Positions 32,209 to 42,198 of a DNA stretch of 64,000 nt are shown here, piece after piece. Position numbers and translations under genes: made by a program. Under the pieces are notes generated by a model. The model saw nothing but the letters and a program-made list of their open reading frames with translations, had not been told where the DNA came from and searched no databases. Source of the stretch: Crambe crambe (taxonomy: Eukaryota; Porifera; Demospongiae; Poecilosclerida; Crambeidae); NCBI GenBank assembly GCA_963924555.1, contig OZ004593.1, positions 5,328,480 to 5,392,479 of the forward strand. The letters run 5' to 3'. How positions within the stretch are numbered: the first letter of the stretch is position 1; each line of letters begins with the position of its first letter.

Positions 32209-32550
32209 AGCGAGATCGAGCTCGATATATTTTCTAAATCATGCACACCGTGTTTATAAACAATGTAACCATGGCAAATATCGGAGGGAGTAGGCTAACA
32301 GATTCTATCGGCCTGCTGCTATCTATCGTTCAGTAATTAAAACTGCAGGTACTTTATAGCAAATCCACACTGGCAACTTCAGTGCAAAAAGCCCCTTTTC
32401 CTCGCTTCTTTGCGACTGGTATTCAATTAGTAAGTGGTCGTCAAATCTATAACGTTCGAACGACGCGGATGTACATGTAATGACGTCATAACATGTGGAT
32501 ATCAATTCGACGACCACTATGGTATTACGGTCTGAACACACCGATGCAAG
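32209..32550. promoter_or_regulatory. Shared 5' region of KIFAP3 and the fucosyltransferase-like gene
   Basis: Start codons face away from each other with 342 bp between. No repeat element lies here. A CRE-like tgacgtca is at about 32481-32488, and the region is richer in CpG (gttcgaacgacgcgg) than its surroundings, as expected for a promoter. Its function is inferred. Confidence 0.5.
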
Positions 32551-32806
32551 ATGAAGAAACAGCAGTTTTTTTCCAACAAAAACTGTCTGAAGATCGGTTT
32601 TCTCTGCAGTTTAACGATTCTACTACTATTCCTTATAAAACAGATGCTCATGCTACAGAAATCACACCTAATCCGTGTTCATCACAGGTTTCAAATTCAA
32701 CCACTCAACATACATGGTAACTATTTTCTGTTATAGATATCAGGTAAAGGGGAAACCAGTACACAGTACTGCTAGCTGGAGGTGTGTCTAATTTTTTTTT
32801 GGTCAT

Positions 32807-32884
<78 letters not shown>

Positions 32885-34572
32885 TTATGTTATACACCGA
32901 ACTATACACCGACCTTTAGAGAGTGTTTAATGTTAGGAACTTTATATTGAATAATATGTCAATACAATCATGATAGTATATATACACTGCAGACGACGTC
33001 ACATCCTCACTTCATGACCCCCACCACCCATCCCCTGTCACTTCTCATCAATCAGCACAGCTACGTCTCCCAAACCAAATCACTCCCAAAGAATCTCTTC
33101 CAGTCTTACAATCACCACCTCAACCCAAACACTACATGAAGGGCTCAGGCTCAGACATCAAATCTTCACAATCAAGAAATCTCGAGCCTCCTTCTAATTC
33201 CAACAAAAAATTATTCAAAATGCATTCAATTCCACCTGCAAATTTCACTCATTCTCATAAATGGAATCATCCATCTTACTTGTTAGCACTTGGTTATTCG
33301 GAACAATTAAACGCAGCCACTCATAGCGTTTTACAGTTGAGTGCATTGGCACTGGATTGGAAAGCCAACTTAGTAGAGCCCACCCTTGTCACTTCACATA
33401 TTTTTGGGATTAAGGGGGTTTACCCTCCGTTTATCGATGGTGACCCTCTAATGACTCATCAAATGAGACTCTTTGATGTGTATGACGCTTCCAAGATCAA
33501 CCAAGTGTTACACCTTCACATCTCTCCCCATGTAAGCATGAGGTCATTTCAAACCTTTCTACTCCACGCTCCTAGAAATATTACTTTATTACATTTCAAT
33601 ACACGAAGTAGAGAAAGAACAAAGCGCTTATTTGCTCTCTCTGTTGAAGAGACAGAACAAATTACTTCTTCATTTAGAAAAGCAAACGAGGCCATTGTTT
33701 TAGAATACCCATTTCTGAAAATGTCTATAAGTATGGAATACGTCAATAAGATAGAAAACCAGTTGAATTGGATGACTCCAAATATCAGCAATCATTTCCG
33801 TGTAGTTCGCATACTTTATCTCAACCCTAAAGCAGTTTACACAAGTGTGGACCTTTCTCGGCATCTTGTCTTTCCGGGAACTTTCATATTTACTAACTGG
33901 CACGGTTGCGGTCGTTCCAATTGCACCATCGGGACCAAAGACGAGATTGATCTCCAAATAAAGAAACCAAAAAACGCTCATCGTGAATTCAGATATACAG
34001 TCCTCACGAAAAGGAGTTTTTCTTTCTCGCTTAAGAGGGAATACCTTTTGCATCTTCCTTCTATTGAGAAGGAAGCAGGTACATATTTAGCACTTATTAA
34101 CTTCACGAAATTTCATTTTGTGTCAGTCCATTTACGAATGGAAAGAATTATACGACGAGCGTTGGCAGATAGAGAAAGACATTACCAATTTTCTTGTATT
34201 GTCGGACTTCAGAAAATTCTTAACAGAATCGTTCCTATTGGAAATAAGACAAGTTACAAAGGGTCTCATCATGTTCTGTTGATTTCGGACTTCTCTTCCA
34301 AATATGGAACTGACAGCTGCTCGGGAAGAAACTGCAATAAGAAAGAAGTCATAGAGTTTCACAGTTTGCTGAGACACTACGTTGACTTTCATTCGTATCA
34401 GCCTGACACTTTAAATAGAAACAGTGGATTTGTGTCCTTGGTAGAGATGCATATGTTGGCTCTGGGAAAGAAGCTTGTCTTGGTGGGTTATGGAGGATTT
34501 CAGTCAGTCTTGGAACAGTTATTTTTATCCAAGGGACACACTAAAGAAGATGTTTATCACATTTCATGCTAA
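32551..34572 (+). CDS. Type II membrane protein, putative fucosyltransferase-like
   Basis: Two exons (32551-32716, 32993-34572) join in phase to 581 residues. Exon 1 codes a short basic tail and one membrane helix (about 12-31, CLKIGFLCSLTILLLFLIKQ), the layout of Golgi glycosyltransferases. A Ser/Pro/His-rich stem follows, then a folded domain of about 400 residues. Landmarks are NWHGCGRSNC, FVSVHLRMERIIRRALA and a C-terminal SLVEMHMLALGKKLVLVGYG. An 'HLR' strand followed later by an 'E-M--L--G' segment before a hydrophobic turn recalls GDP-fucose protein O-fucosyltransferases and related families, but I could not place it firmly. Potential N-glycosylation sites are present (NITL, NCTI, NKTS). 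The intron is 276 bp and holds a (CT)n run. It is head to head with KIFAP3. Confidence 0.75.
32810..32882. repeat. (CT)n microsatellite
   Basis: About 36 CT units in the only intron of the fucosyltransferase-like gene. Confidence 0.95.
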
Positions 34573-36167
34573 TACATCACTTAGCTTGGCATGTGGTTTA
34601 CAATATTATTCTAATTATCAGATCATAACAATTGAATTTTATTTTTGTCGGAGAGCTGTATCCTATCCGGTCCCATCTATTAAATATAGCAAAAACTGAC
34701 CCTGTAGAAGGACCGGCTAGAAATGACGTCATAGTGAGATTCAAGATATTTCGCGAGATCAAAAATCATTACAGTACTAACATATTCTATTATACTAGCT
34801 GTTTAGCTGTGTAGCTATGCTGCAAGAAGTGATGAAACAAAGAGGACTGAAGAAGGACGAGTGAAGGACTGGATAAAATGAGTGGAATGATGAATTCTAT
34901 TTTTAGTACCAGACAAGCCGGACTGCTGTAAATTTGGGGAAATCACACTATACTAGCACTGAAGCACTCTCTGTACTGCATTTAATTAGAATTGACACTC
35001 TGTGAAGGTTAGAATCATAATGATAATGATAGAGAAGAACCGAACGAAAAAAGAAAAGGACTGGGCTCTATTGTGGGCACCAGACTGCTCTAATTAGAGA
35101 GACCACACTATACCAGCACTAAGACACTCTTGAGAGTCTCTGTACTGCATGTAATTAGAGTTGACAGCCTGTGATGGAATCAAATTAGAATCACAAAGAA
35201 GGACCGGATGAAAAAGAGAAGGACCGGGCTCTATTGCGGACACCAAGCTGCTCTAATTAGAGAGACCACACTATACCAGCACTAAGACACTCTTGAGAGT
35301 CTCTGTACTGCATATAATTAGAGTTGACAGCCTGTGACAGAATCATCACAGAGAAGGACTGGATAAAAAAGGGAAGGACCGGGCTCTATTGCAGGCACCA
35401 GACTGCTCTAATTAGAGAGACCACACTATGCCAGCTCTAAGACACTCGTGTGGATCTCTGTACTGCATGTAATTGGAGTTGACATCCTGTGACAGAATCA
35501 AATTAGAATCACAAAGGACTGGATGAAAAAAAAGAGAAGGGCACAGAAGTGAAGTGCTCATGAGCATGCCTATAGCCACATACACCTTATTATTTGCAAC
35601 ATTAATTCACCTCAATTCGGCCTGCATGCAAACAATTTTTCAGACTTGCACACTCAAGCTATCCAAAGGGGGGTGGGGCTCATATCTGCAGGGTATTTCG
35701 GAGACCTTAAGGGGTTAACACACAATAAAGTTGTCATGGGTAGATTGGATGAGTAGAAAGGCTGTGACAAGATTTGGTGACCGCAGACTTGTTAATATCC
35801 AAGTAATGGATAATTCATGTGCCTGTGACAGATTTCATAAAAGATCACATCACATCATGTATTACATTGCAGTGATTTTTTTCACCAATAATGTTGGAAA
35901 TCAATTTTTGCTAACAGGGAGTGTAGTTTTGGTAATAGGAAGGTCAAATTGTGACACCGGGACCTCTATACAGTGCTCTACCACATACTTCATGGATGGG
36001 AAAATTAACCCCATCTATGCTGATTACATGACGTACCACCATGGGAGCATACATGATTGAAGTAGAACGACTGCTAGCTAGAGCTAGGACACTAATGGCT
36101 ATTTGGAAACATCAAGATGATATCATGCACACCTATGGTATAATTCCCAGCTATATACCTGGGTGTA

Positions 36168-36377
36168 TCCACCACTCTGGGTTGGTCCGGTTTTCACCAG
36201 ACCACTTTTTATCCCATGCCTGCAGAGTTAGCCAAGTGATTATGTATCCTTCAAGAATCATGATCACATTAGCATATCGAAACTCCTTCTGATAAGTGGG
36301 TGAATGATATAAAGTGGGCATGGTTATCCCACGCACAAGCACACTGGGCCACTCAAAATTCTGTGGATACACCCCTG
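36168..36377. mobile_element. Small MITE, copy A (in foldback loop)
   Basis: Ends 'ctgggtgtatccac' and 'gtggatacacccctg' are inverted repeats, with 'aagtgattatgtat' and 'ttctgataagt' in the middle shared with copy B. It sits in the loop of the foldback element. Not coding. Confidence 0.7.
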
Positions 36378-37475
36378 TTATAACAGCCGTGGTTCTCCCT
36401 ATTTGGTGTCCAGATAGCTCTAAGTGAATATAGCTATACCCTGAATTAGTTGTTTCAAAATCACTGCTACTTTTTAGCTAATGATACATACACATCTTTT
36501 TATGAACCTTGATCTCTAGACCTTTCTGCAGGGTATGGGGCATATTCACTTAGAGCTAACTGACTACTTTAATATCTGGACACCACGTACATAGGGAGAA
36601 CCTATTAGAGCTGTTATATAGCTGTTCCATTAGAGGAACTATCCCCCCCCCCCTTTGTAGTCTGCATGATATCATCTTGATGTTTCCAAATAGCCACTAG
36701 TGTCCATGCTAGCAGTGGCTCTACTTCAATCACGTATATGCTCCCATGGTGGTACGTCATGTAATCAGCATAGATGGGGTTAATTTCCCCATCCATGAAG
36801 TATGCAGTAGAGCACTGTATAGAGGTCCCGATGTCACAATTTGACCTTCCTAGCATTAAAACTACACTCCCTGTGAGCGAAAATCTGATTTTCAGCATTG
36901 TTGGTGAAAAAAATCACTGCGATGTAAAACATAATGTGATGTGATCTTTTATGAAATCTGTCACAGGCACATGAATTACCTGTTACTTGGATATTAACAA
37001 GTCTGTGGTCACCAAATCTTGTCACAGCCTTTCTACTCACCCAATCTACCCATGACAACATTATTGTGCATTAACCCCTTAAGGTCTCCGAAATACCCTG
37101 CAGATATGAGCCCCACCCCCCTTTGGATAGCTTGAGTGTGCAAGTCTGAAAAATTGTTTGCATGCAGACCAAGTTGAGGTGAACTAATGTTGCAAATGAT
37201 AAGGTGTATATAGCTATAGGCATGTTCATGAGCACTTCACTTCTGTGCCCTTCTCTTTTTTTTCATCCAGTCCTTCTTTGTGATTCTAATTTGATTCCGT
37301 CACAGGGTGTCAACTCCAATTACATGCAGTACAGAGATCCACATGAGTGTCTTAGAGTGTGGTCTCCTAATTAGAACAGTCTGGTGCCTGCAATAGAACC
37401 CAGTCCTTCTCTTTTTCATCCGGTCCTTCTCTGTGATTCTAATTTGATTCCATCACAGGCTGTCAACTCTAATAA

Positions 37476-37708
37476 CAGGGGTATATCCACCACTCCGGTT
37501 GGTCCAGTTTTCACCGGACCACTTTTTCTCATGCCTGCAGAGTTAGCCAAGTGATTATGTATATGTGAAGTACCATGACCTTCAAGAATCATGATCACAT
37601 TGTAGCATAGCTTTATCGAAACTCCTTCTGATAAGTAGGTGAATGATATAAAGTGTGCATGGTGATCCCACGCACAAAGCCACTCAAAATTCTGTGGATA
37701 CACCCCTG
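37476..37708. mobile_element. Small MITE, copy B (in right foldback arm)
   Basis: Same family as 36168-36377, with ends 'caggggtatatccac' and 'gtggatacacccctg'. It interrupts one of the 163-bp tandem units of the right arm, so it inserted after the array formed and has no partner in the left arm. Confidence 0.8.
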
Positions 37709-38675
37709 AATTATATGCAGTACAGAGACTCTCAAGAGGTCTTAGTGCTGGTATAGTGTGGTCTCTCGAATTAGAGCAGTCTGGTACCCGCAGTAGAGCC
37801 CGGTCCTTCTCTTTTTCATCCGGTCCTTCTTTGTGATTCTAATTTGATTCCGTCACAGGATTTCAACTCTAATTACATGCAGTACAGAGACTCTCAAGAG
37901 TGTCTTAGTGCTGGTATAGTGTGGTCTCTTTAATTAGAGCAGTCTGGTGCCTGCAATAGAGCCCGGTCCTTCTCTTTTTCATCCGGTCCTTCTCTATGAT
38001 TCTAATTTGATTCCATCACAGGATGTCAACTCTAATTACATGCAGTACAGAGACGCTCAAGAGTGTCTTAGTGCTGGTATAGTGTGGTCTCTTTAATTAG
38101 AGCAGTCTGGTGCCTGCAATAGAGCCCGATCCTTCTCTTTTTCATCCGGTCCTTCTCTATGATTCTAATTTGATTCCATCACAGGATGTCAACTCTAATT
38201 ACATGCAGTACAGAGACTCTCAAGAGTGTCTTAGTGCTGGTATAGTGTGGTCTCTCTAATTAGAGCAGTCTGGTGCCTGCAATAGAGCCCAGTCCTTTTC
38301 TTTTTTCGTTCGGTTCTTCTCTATCATTATCATTATGATTCTAACCTTCACAGAGTGTCAATTCTAATTAAATGCAGTACAGAGAGTGCTTCAGTGCTAG
38401 TATAGTGTGATTTCCCCAAATTTATAGCAGTCCGGCTTGTCTGGTACTTAAAATAGAATTTATCATTCCACTCATTTTATCCAGTCCTTCACTCATCCTT
38501 CTTGGTCCTTCTCCAGTCCTCTTCGTTTCATCACTTGCAGCATAAACAGCTAAACAGCTAGTATAATAGAATATGTTTGTACTGTAATGATTTTTGATCT
38601 CGCGAAATATCTTGAATCTCACTATGACGTCATTTCTAGCCGGTCCTTCTACAGGGTCCTTCTACTGTTTTCGCT

Positions 38676-39886
38676 ATCCTGAAAGACGTACCTGTGTAGC
38701 TAGGCGGTGGGTTGAAGCTCAATCGTTACGAGCGACTACTACAGCTGGGAGTCTTGATCACATTTTCGAGTTATAAGATCATTTCAAGTAGGTATATTAA
38801 GCTTAATCATGCCTATTGATGATTTTAGCTAGCTATTTTAGGATTGAATACTAGCCATCTTGCCCCTAGTTAGCTCTTGCTATAAGCATAGATAGAAAAC
38901 ACGAGCTAGCTTTTATTGGAGACATGGAAAGCCAATTACTTAGCTATACATAGAAACACCATGGCTGGCTGGATAAGGGCAAGGTAGCTTAGCATAGTAG
39001 AGAACATGGAACTAAGCTGCTACATAGTTATAGTTGTAAGTATTGGTCACGGTGATTCATGGTATGCCATATTATAATTGGTGATAATTGTTGCCCAGGT
39101 AGGCCCTCGAGAATCCAGCAGCATGATAGGCCTAAGGCCAGGCCAGGCCAGGGGCTGTCATGGATCATTACTGGGTCTCAGAAACTCATGGAAGCTTTTT
39201 ATATTTTTTAATTTTTTTTTCCAAGAGGTTCTCAGAGAACAAAAATATGGTGGCTAGTGATTGTAGTAAACACTTAAGAGTGGGAGAGTAGTTGACATGT
39301 TATGAAGCATAGTGCATGCTTCATAGTGCATGCTTCATAGTGCATGCAAATAACCTCATGTTTGATCAACAGTGAGTATCAATGTGGTTGATCTTGTTGC
39401 AGTAATTGTTATTATTGGCTGGGACTGCTTGCTCAATATCATGTCATGTCATTAAAAATGTTCACTTTCACTATCAACTCTGCGCCAAAATTATGAAGCT
39501 TGGGATTCTGAACTAGAGAGATGCCCTTGTGAATTCAAGATCTTCAAAGCAGAAACAGTTAATTTTGTGTTGGCACTGATTCACTGAATTTGGTGAAGAG
39601 GTTTTTTCACTCAAACCACAAAATTCTAATTAGTATATCTGTGTTGTATGGATTCCAAATAGGCCTGACTCTTCCCAGGTAGATCAGTTTATTCTTCTCT
39701 GACCCATTCACTGAACCCCACTCAACCGTAAATACACTACAGAGTGTACAAATCACTTAAGGACTCACTTTTTGTTATTTTAAAATGCTTTTTCGGTTCA
39801 ATTCCATTGAAAGTATAAACTTTTATGTGTATAGGAAACACAGCAAAGAACCTCCACAATTCTACTTGAGTAGCACATCCCACACT
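38676..39886. other. Upstream region of TRIM45 with probable 5'UTR splice site
   Basis: No protein-coding signal. A likely 5'UTR acceptor (gtgtatag) ends at about 39835, 52 bp before the TRIM45 start. A short tandem repeat of 'gtgcatgcttcata' is at about 39312-39346. Confidence 0.5.
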
Positions 39887-41908
39887 ATGGCAACTGTATC
39901 GCTCTCAGTTCCCCCTCGTCCTTTGAAGTCACGTGATCACCATGGTGGCCCATCCTTCTCCTCCTCTTCCTCCACTTCTTCAACTAGCCCGAGTCACCGT
40001 CGCAGCTCGAGTCCTCACTTATATCACCACTATCACCACTACCCCAACCCAGCTACTACCAACACTCCCACAAGTCCCTACCACAGACCCACGAGTCCCC
40101 ATCGGAGACCAGTTAGTCCCCATCGGAGACCATCTAGTCCCCATCGCAGATCTGTCAGTCCTCACAGCAGACCGGTGAGTCCAAAATATCGCAACAATTT
40201 CAACTTTCACCTCAGTCCTCCCAACTCCACAAACGGAAAACTCGGTTCCAAGTTCCCAAGTAGTCCAGAACTTGCCACACCTTCGAAATCCACTCCAAAA
40301 TACCCTGTGGTTTCAAACACCAACCTCCAGTGCGCAGTGTGTCTCAAGGACTACAGTGATGCCCGTTTGCTCCCTTGCTTCCACACCTTCTGTGCCAAGT
40401 GCTTGGAATTGTCCTGCCTTCAGAAAGGGACCAAGGTGGACTCTGTCTACTGCCCAATATGTATGGAGAGTTCGGAACTGACCAGTAAAGGGGTACAGGG
40501 TCTTCCAAAAAATACTTATGTGAAACATTTGCAGCAGCTTCAGCGTTCCCCTTCTCCCGAATTGAATTGTGACTTGTGTGTTGGTAACGAGGTGGCTGTC
40601 GGACGCTGTGAAAAATGTGACTGCAATTTATGTGAGTTCTGCGTCCACGCCCACCAGAAACAGCGGAAGACGTCTCATCACCAATTGGTCAACTTGGATC
40701 AGAATGATTCTTCATCCATTGATGGAGCCGTTGGTAGCATGTTATGCAGAGCATCTTCTAGCACTAGAGGAAGAAGCCGAATTCTGTTCTGCAAAGTTCA
40801 CATAAAGGAGAAACTCGATTTATACTGCAAGACTTGTGGCATTTCAGTATGTGCCAAATGCATCTTGACTGCTCATACTGGCCACACTTTCTTACCGATG
40901 GATGAAGTCAACATGCAATATACTGAGATTTTGCAGGGCTTACTAGCACGGGCCAAACCCTTTGCCTCTTCCGTGGAAGAATCCATGAAGAAAATAGATT
41001 TCGTTCTCTCCAGCATCCAGGAAAGGTCTCAACTTATCTCAGAGGAAATCATCGAGTTCGTCTCTTTCCACGTGAGAGCTCTACAGGAACACAAACAGTC
41101 TCTTTTGCAGCAGCTGCATGCCATCAAGCATCAAAAGGAAGACACTTTAAAGACACAGGTTGCTAATTTGACCGAAATTCTGGATCAGCTTAATTTGAAT
41201 TGTACCATGGCTAGCAAAGCGCTCCAAGATGGGACCCCATTTGTTGCTTTCAATTCTGGATCACCAGTAGCCTCAAAACTGGAAGAGATCTTATCGTCTA
41301 AGCAAGAGGCATCTCCAAAAGAGGACGATTACATTCAGTTTCGTAGAGGTATCAAATCCCATGAGATCAATGGTTTCCGGATGTTTGGAGTGTTAGATCC
41401 CAGGGGTCCCTCGGCTGCTAACAGTGTGGCATCTGGCGAGGGCTTGTACGAGGCACAGGAGGCAAAACTGGCCCAATTCAAGGTGGAGGTTAATGACCGT
41501 TACAAGCAACGCAGAGAGAAAGGTGGAGATAAAGTGGAGGCCATTTTGAAGGATGTGAGAAATAATACGGTGTGTGTGTCCATGAAGGATGGTCGAGATG
41601 GTAGTTACGTTGTTTCGTACACTCCTGAATCGAAGGGGGAACACCAACTGTCTGTGCTAGTGGAGAGTAATCATATACGAGGGAGTCCTTTTATGGTCAA
41701 CGTTCGCCCCAAACCCAAACAGCATGGAGGCGTGTTCCATTGCTGTACCTTTTGCTCCTCGAAAGGAAAGAAGCACATTCGCTGTGGGTGTGGCGGGACG
41801 ATGCCTGGAGGGTATAGTGGGTGTGGTCATGGCCATCCTGGTCACCCAGGACATTGGCATTGGTCATGCTGTGGAAACATAGTCAAGAAATCAGATTGCG
41901 TGCATTAA
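39887..41908 (+). CDS. TRIM45: TRIM45-like RING/B-box/filamin E3 ubiquitin ligase
   Basis: Single coding exon, 673 residues from ATG 39887. I prefer this to the in-frame ATG at 39785, because a splice acceptor lies between them. Order: a low-complexity N-terminus with repeated SPHRRP units (about 70-105); a RING (about 149-195, CAVCLKDYSDARLLPCFHTF .. CPICM); B-box 1 (from about 226, CDLCVGNEVAVGRCEKC); B-box 2 (from about 300, FCKVHIKEKLDLYCKTCGIS); a coiled coil (about 345-450); a filamin-type Ig repeat (about 527-607, ending RGSPFMVNV). The Cys/His/Gly-rich tail (CCTFCSSKGKKHIRCGCGGT, MPGGYSGCGHGHPGHPGHW) is the diagnostic part and matches the TRIM45 tail as I recall it. TRIM45 is a cytosolic ubiquitin ligase linked to MAPK and NF-kB signalling in vertebrates; the sponge role is inferred. 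It stands 290 bp upstream of the next gene on the same strand. Confidence 0.92.
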   Translation: MATVSLSVPPRPLKSRDHHGGPSFSSSSSTSSTSPSHRRSSSPHLYHHYHHYPNPATTNTPTSPYHRPTSPHRRPVSPHRRPSSPHRRSVSPHSRPVSPKYRNNFNFHLSPPNSTNGKLGSKFPSSPELATPSKSTPKYPVVSNTNLQCAVCLKDYSDARLLPCFHTFCAKCLELSCLQKGTKVDSVYCPICMESSELTSKGVQGLPKNTYVKHLQQLQRSPSPELNCDLCVGNEVAVGRCEKCDCNLCEFCVHAHQKQRKTSHHQLVNLDQNDSSSIDGAVGSMLCRASSSTRGRSRILFCKVHIKEKLDLYCKTCGISVCAKCILTAHTGHTFLPMDEVNMQYTEILQGLLARAKPFASSVEESMKKIDFVLSSIQERSQLISEEIIEFVSFHVRALQEHKQSLLQQLHAIKHQKEDTLKTQVANLTEILDQLNLNCTMASKALQDGTPFVAFNSGSPVASKLEEILSSKQEASPKEDDYIQFRRGIKSHEINGFRMFGVLDPRGPSAANSVASGEGLYEAQEAKLAQFKVEVNDRYKQRREKGGDKVEAILKDVRNNTVCVSMKDGRDGSYVVSYTPESKGEHQLSVLVESNHIRGSPFMVNVRPKPKQHGGVFHCCTFCSSKGKKHIRCGCGGTMPGGYSGCGHGHPGHPGHWHWSCCGNIVKKSDCVH

Positions 41909-42198
41909 TATCGAACACTTTTATACCTCATTTTTATAGCACTGGTACACTAATATTTATTGTAGAAATCACTATCATTCATCACTCACTCCATGATCCA
42001 TATTATCATCCTTTCATAGTCATCAATTTTTTATTCTGATGACCGTTTACCAAAAGTATTAGAACTTTAGTAACTGATTCTGACGACCTCTTACCAATTT
42101 TAAATGACATGACGACCATTTACCAACTAAGGACACGCCTTCAATGCTAATAGCTACTAATTTTCTAGCTGACTACTCTCTATGCGTACAGACAAGTT

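Larger units (their letters stand above)
34688..38675. mobile_element. Foldback DNA element with tandem-repeat arms, about 4.0 kb
   Basis: The left arm (34688 to about 36137) and right arm (about 36660 to 38675) are inverted copies of each other. The outermost part ('ccctgtagaaggaccggcta' at 34700-34719, its complement ending near 38656) is followed by arrays of a unit of about 163 bp. Each unit contains 'aattagagagaccacacta', 'gagtctctgtactgcat' and 'aaggaccggatgaaaaagag'. The left arm has about three to four units, the right about five to six. Inside are non-repeated arm parts (35640-36137, mirrored 36660-37150). The loop is about 0.5 kb. I found no transposase. The frames seen in the arms occur as mirror pairs and look like by-products of the palindrome. 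Subterminal tandem arrays in long inverted ends recall foldback/Galileo-type elements. No clear target duplication was found. It lies just 3' of the fucosyltransferase-like gene. Confidence 0.85.

Noticed and set aside
35731-37061. Mirror-image open frames in the foldback arms (..MSWVDWMSRKAVTRFGD..)
   Set aside because: They appear on both strands as parts of the palindrome, have no splice or domain support, and differ by changes expected of neutral repeats.
34573-38675. Retroviral, LTR or Polinton origin for the large repeat
   Set aside because: Ends are inverted rather than direct, and no protease, polymerase, integrase or capsid-like frame is present.
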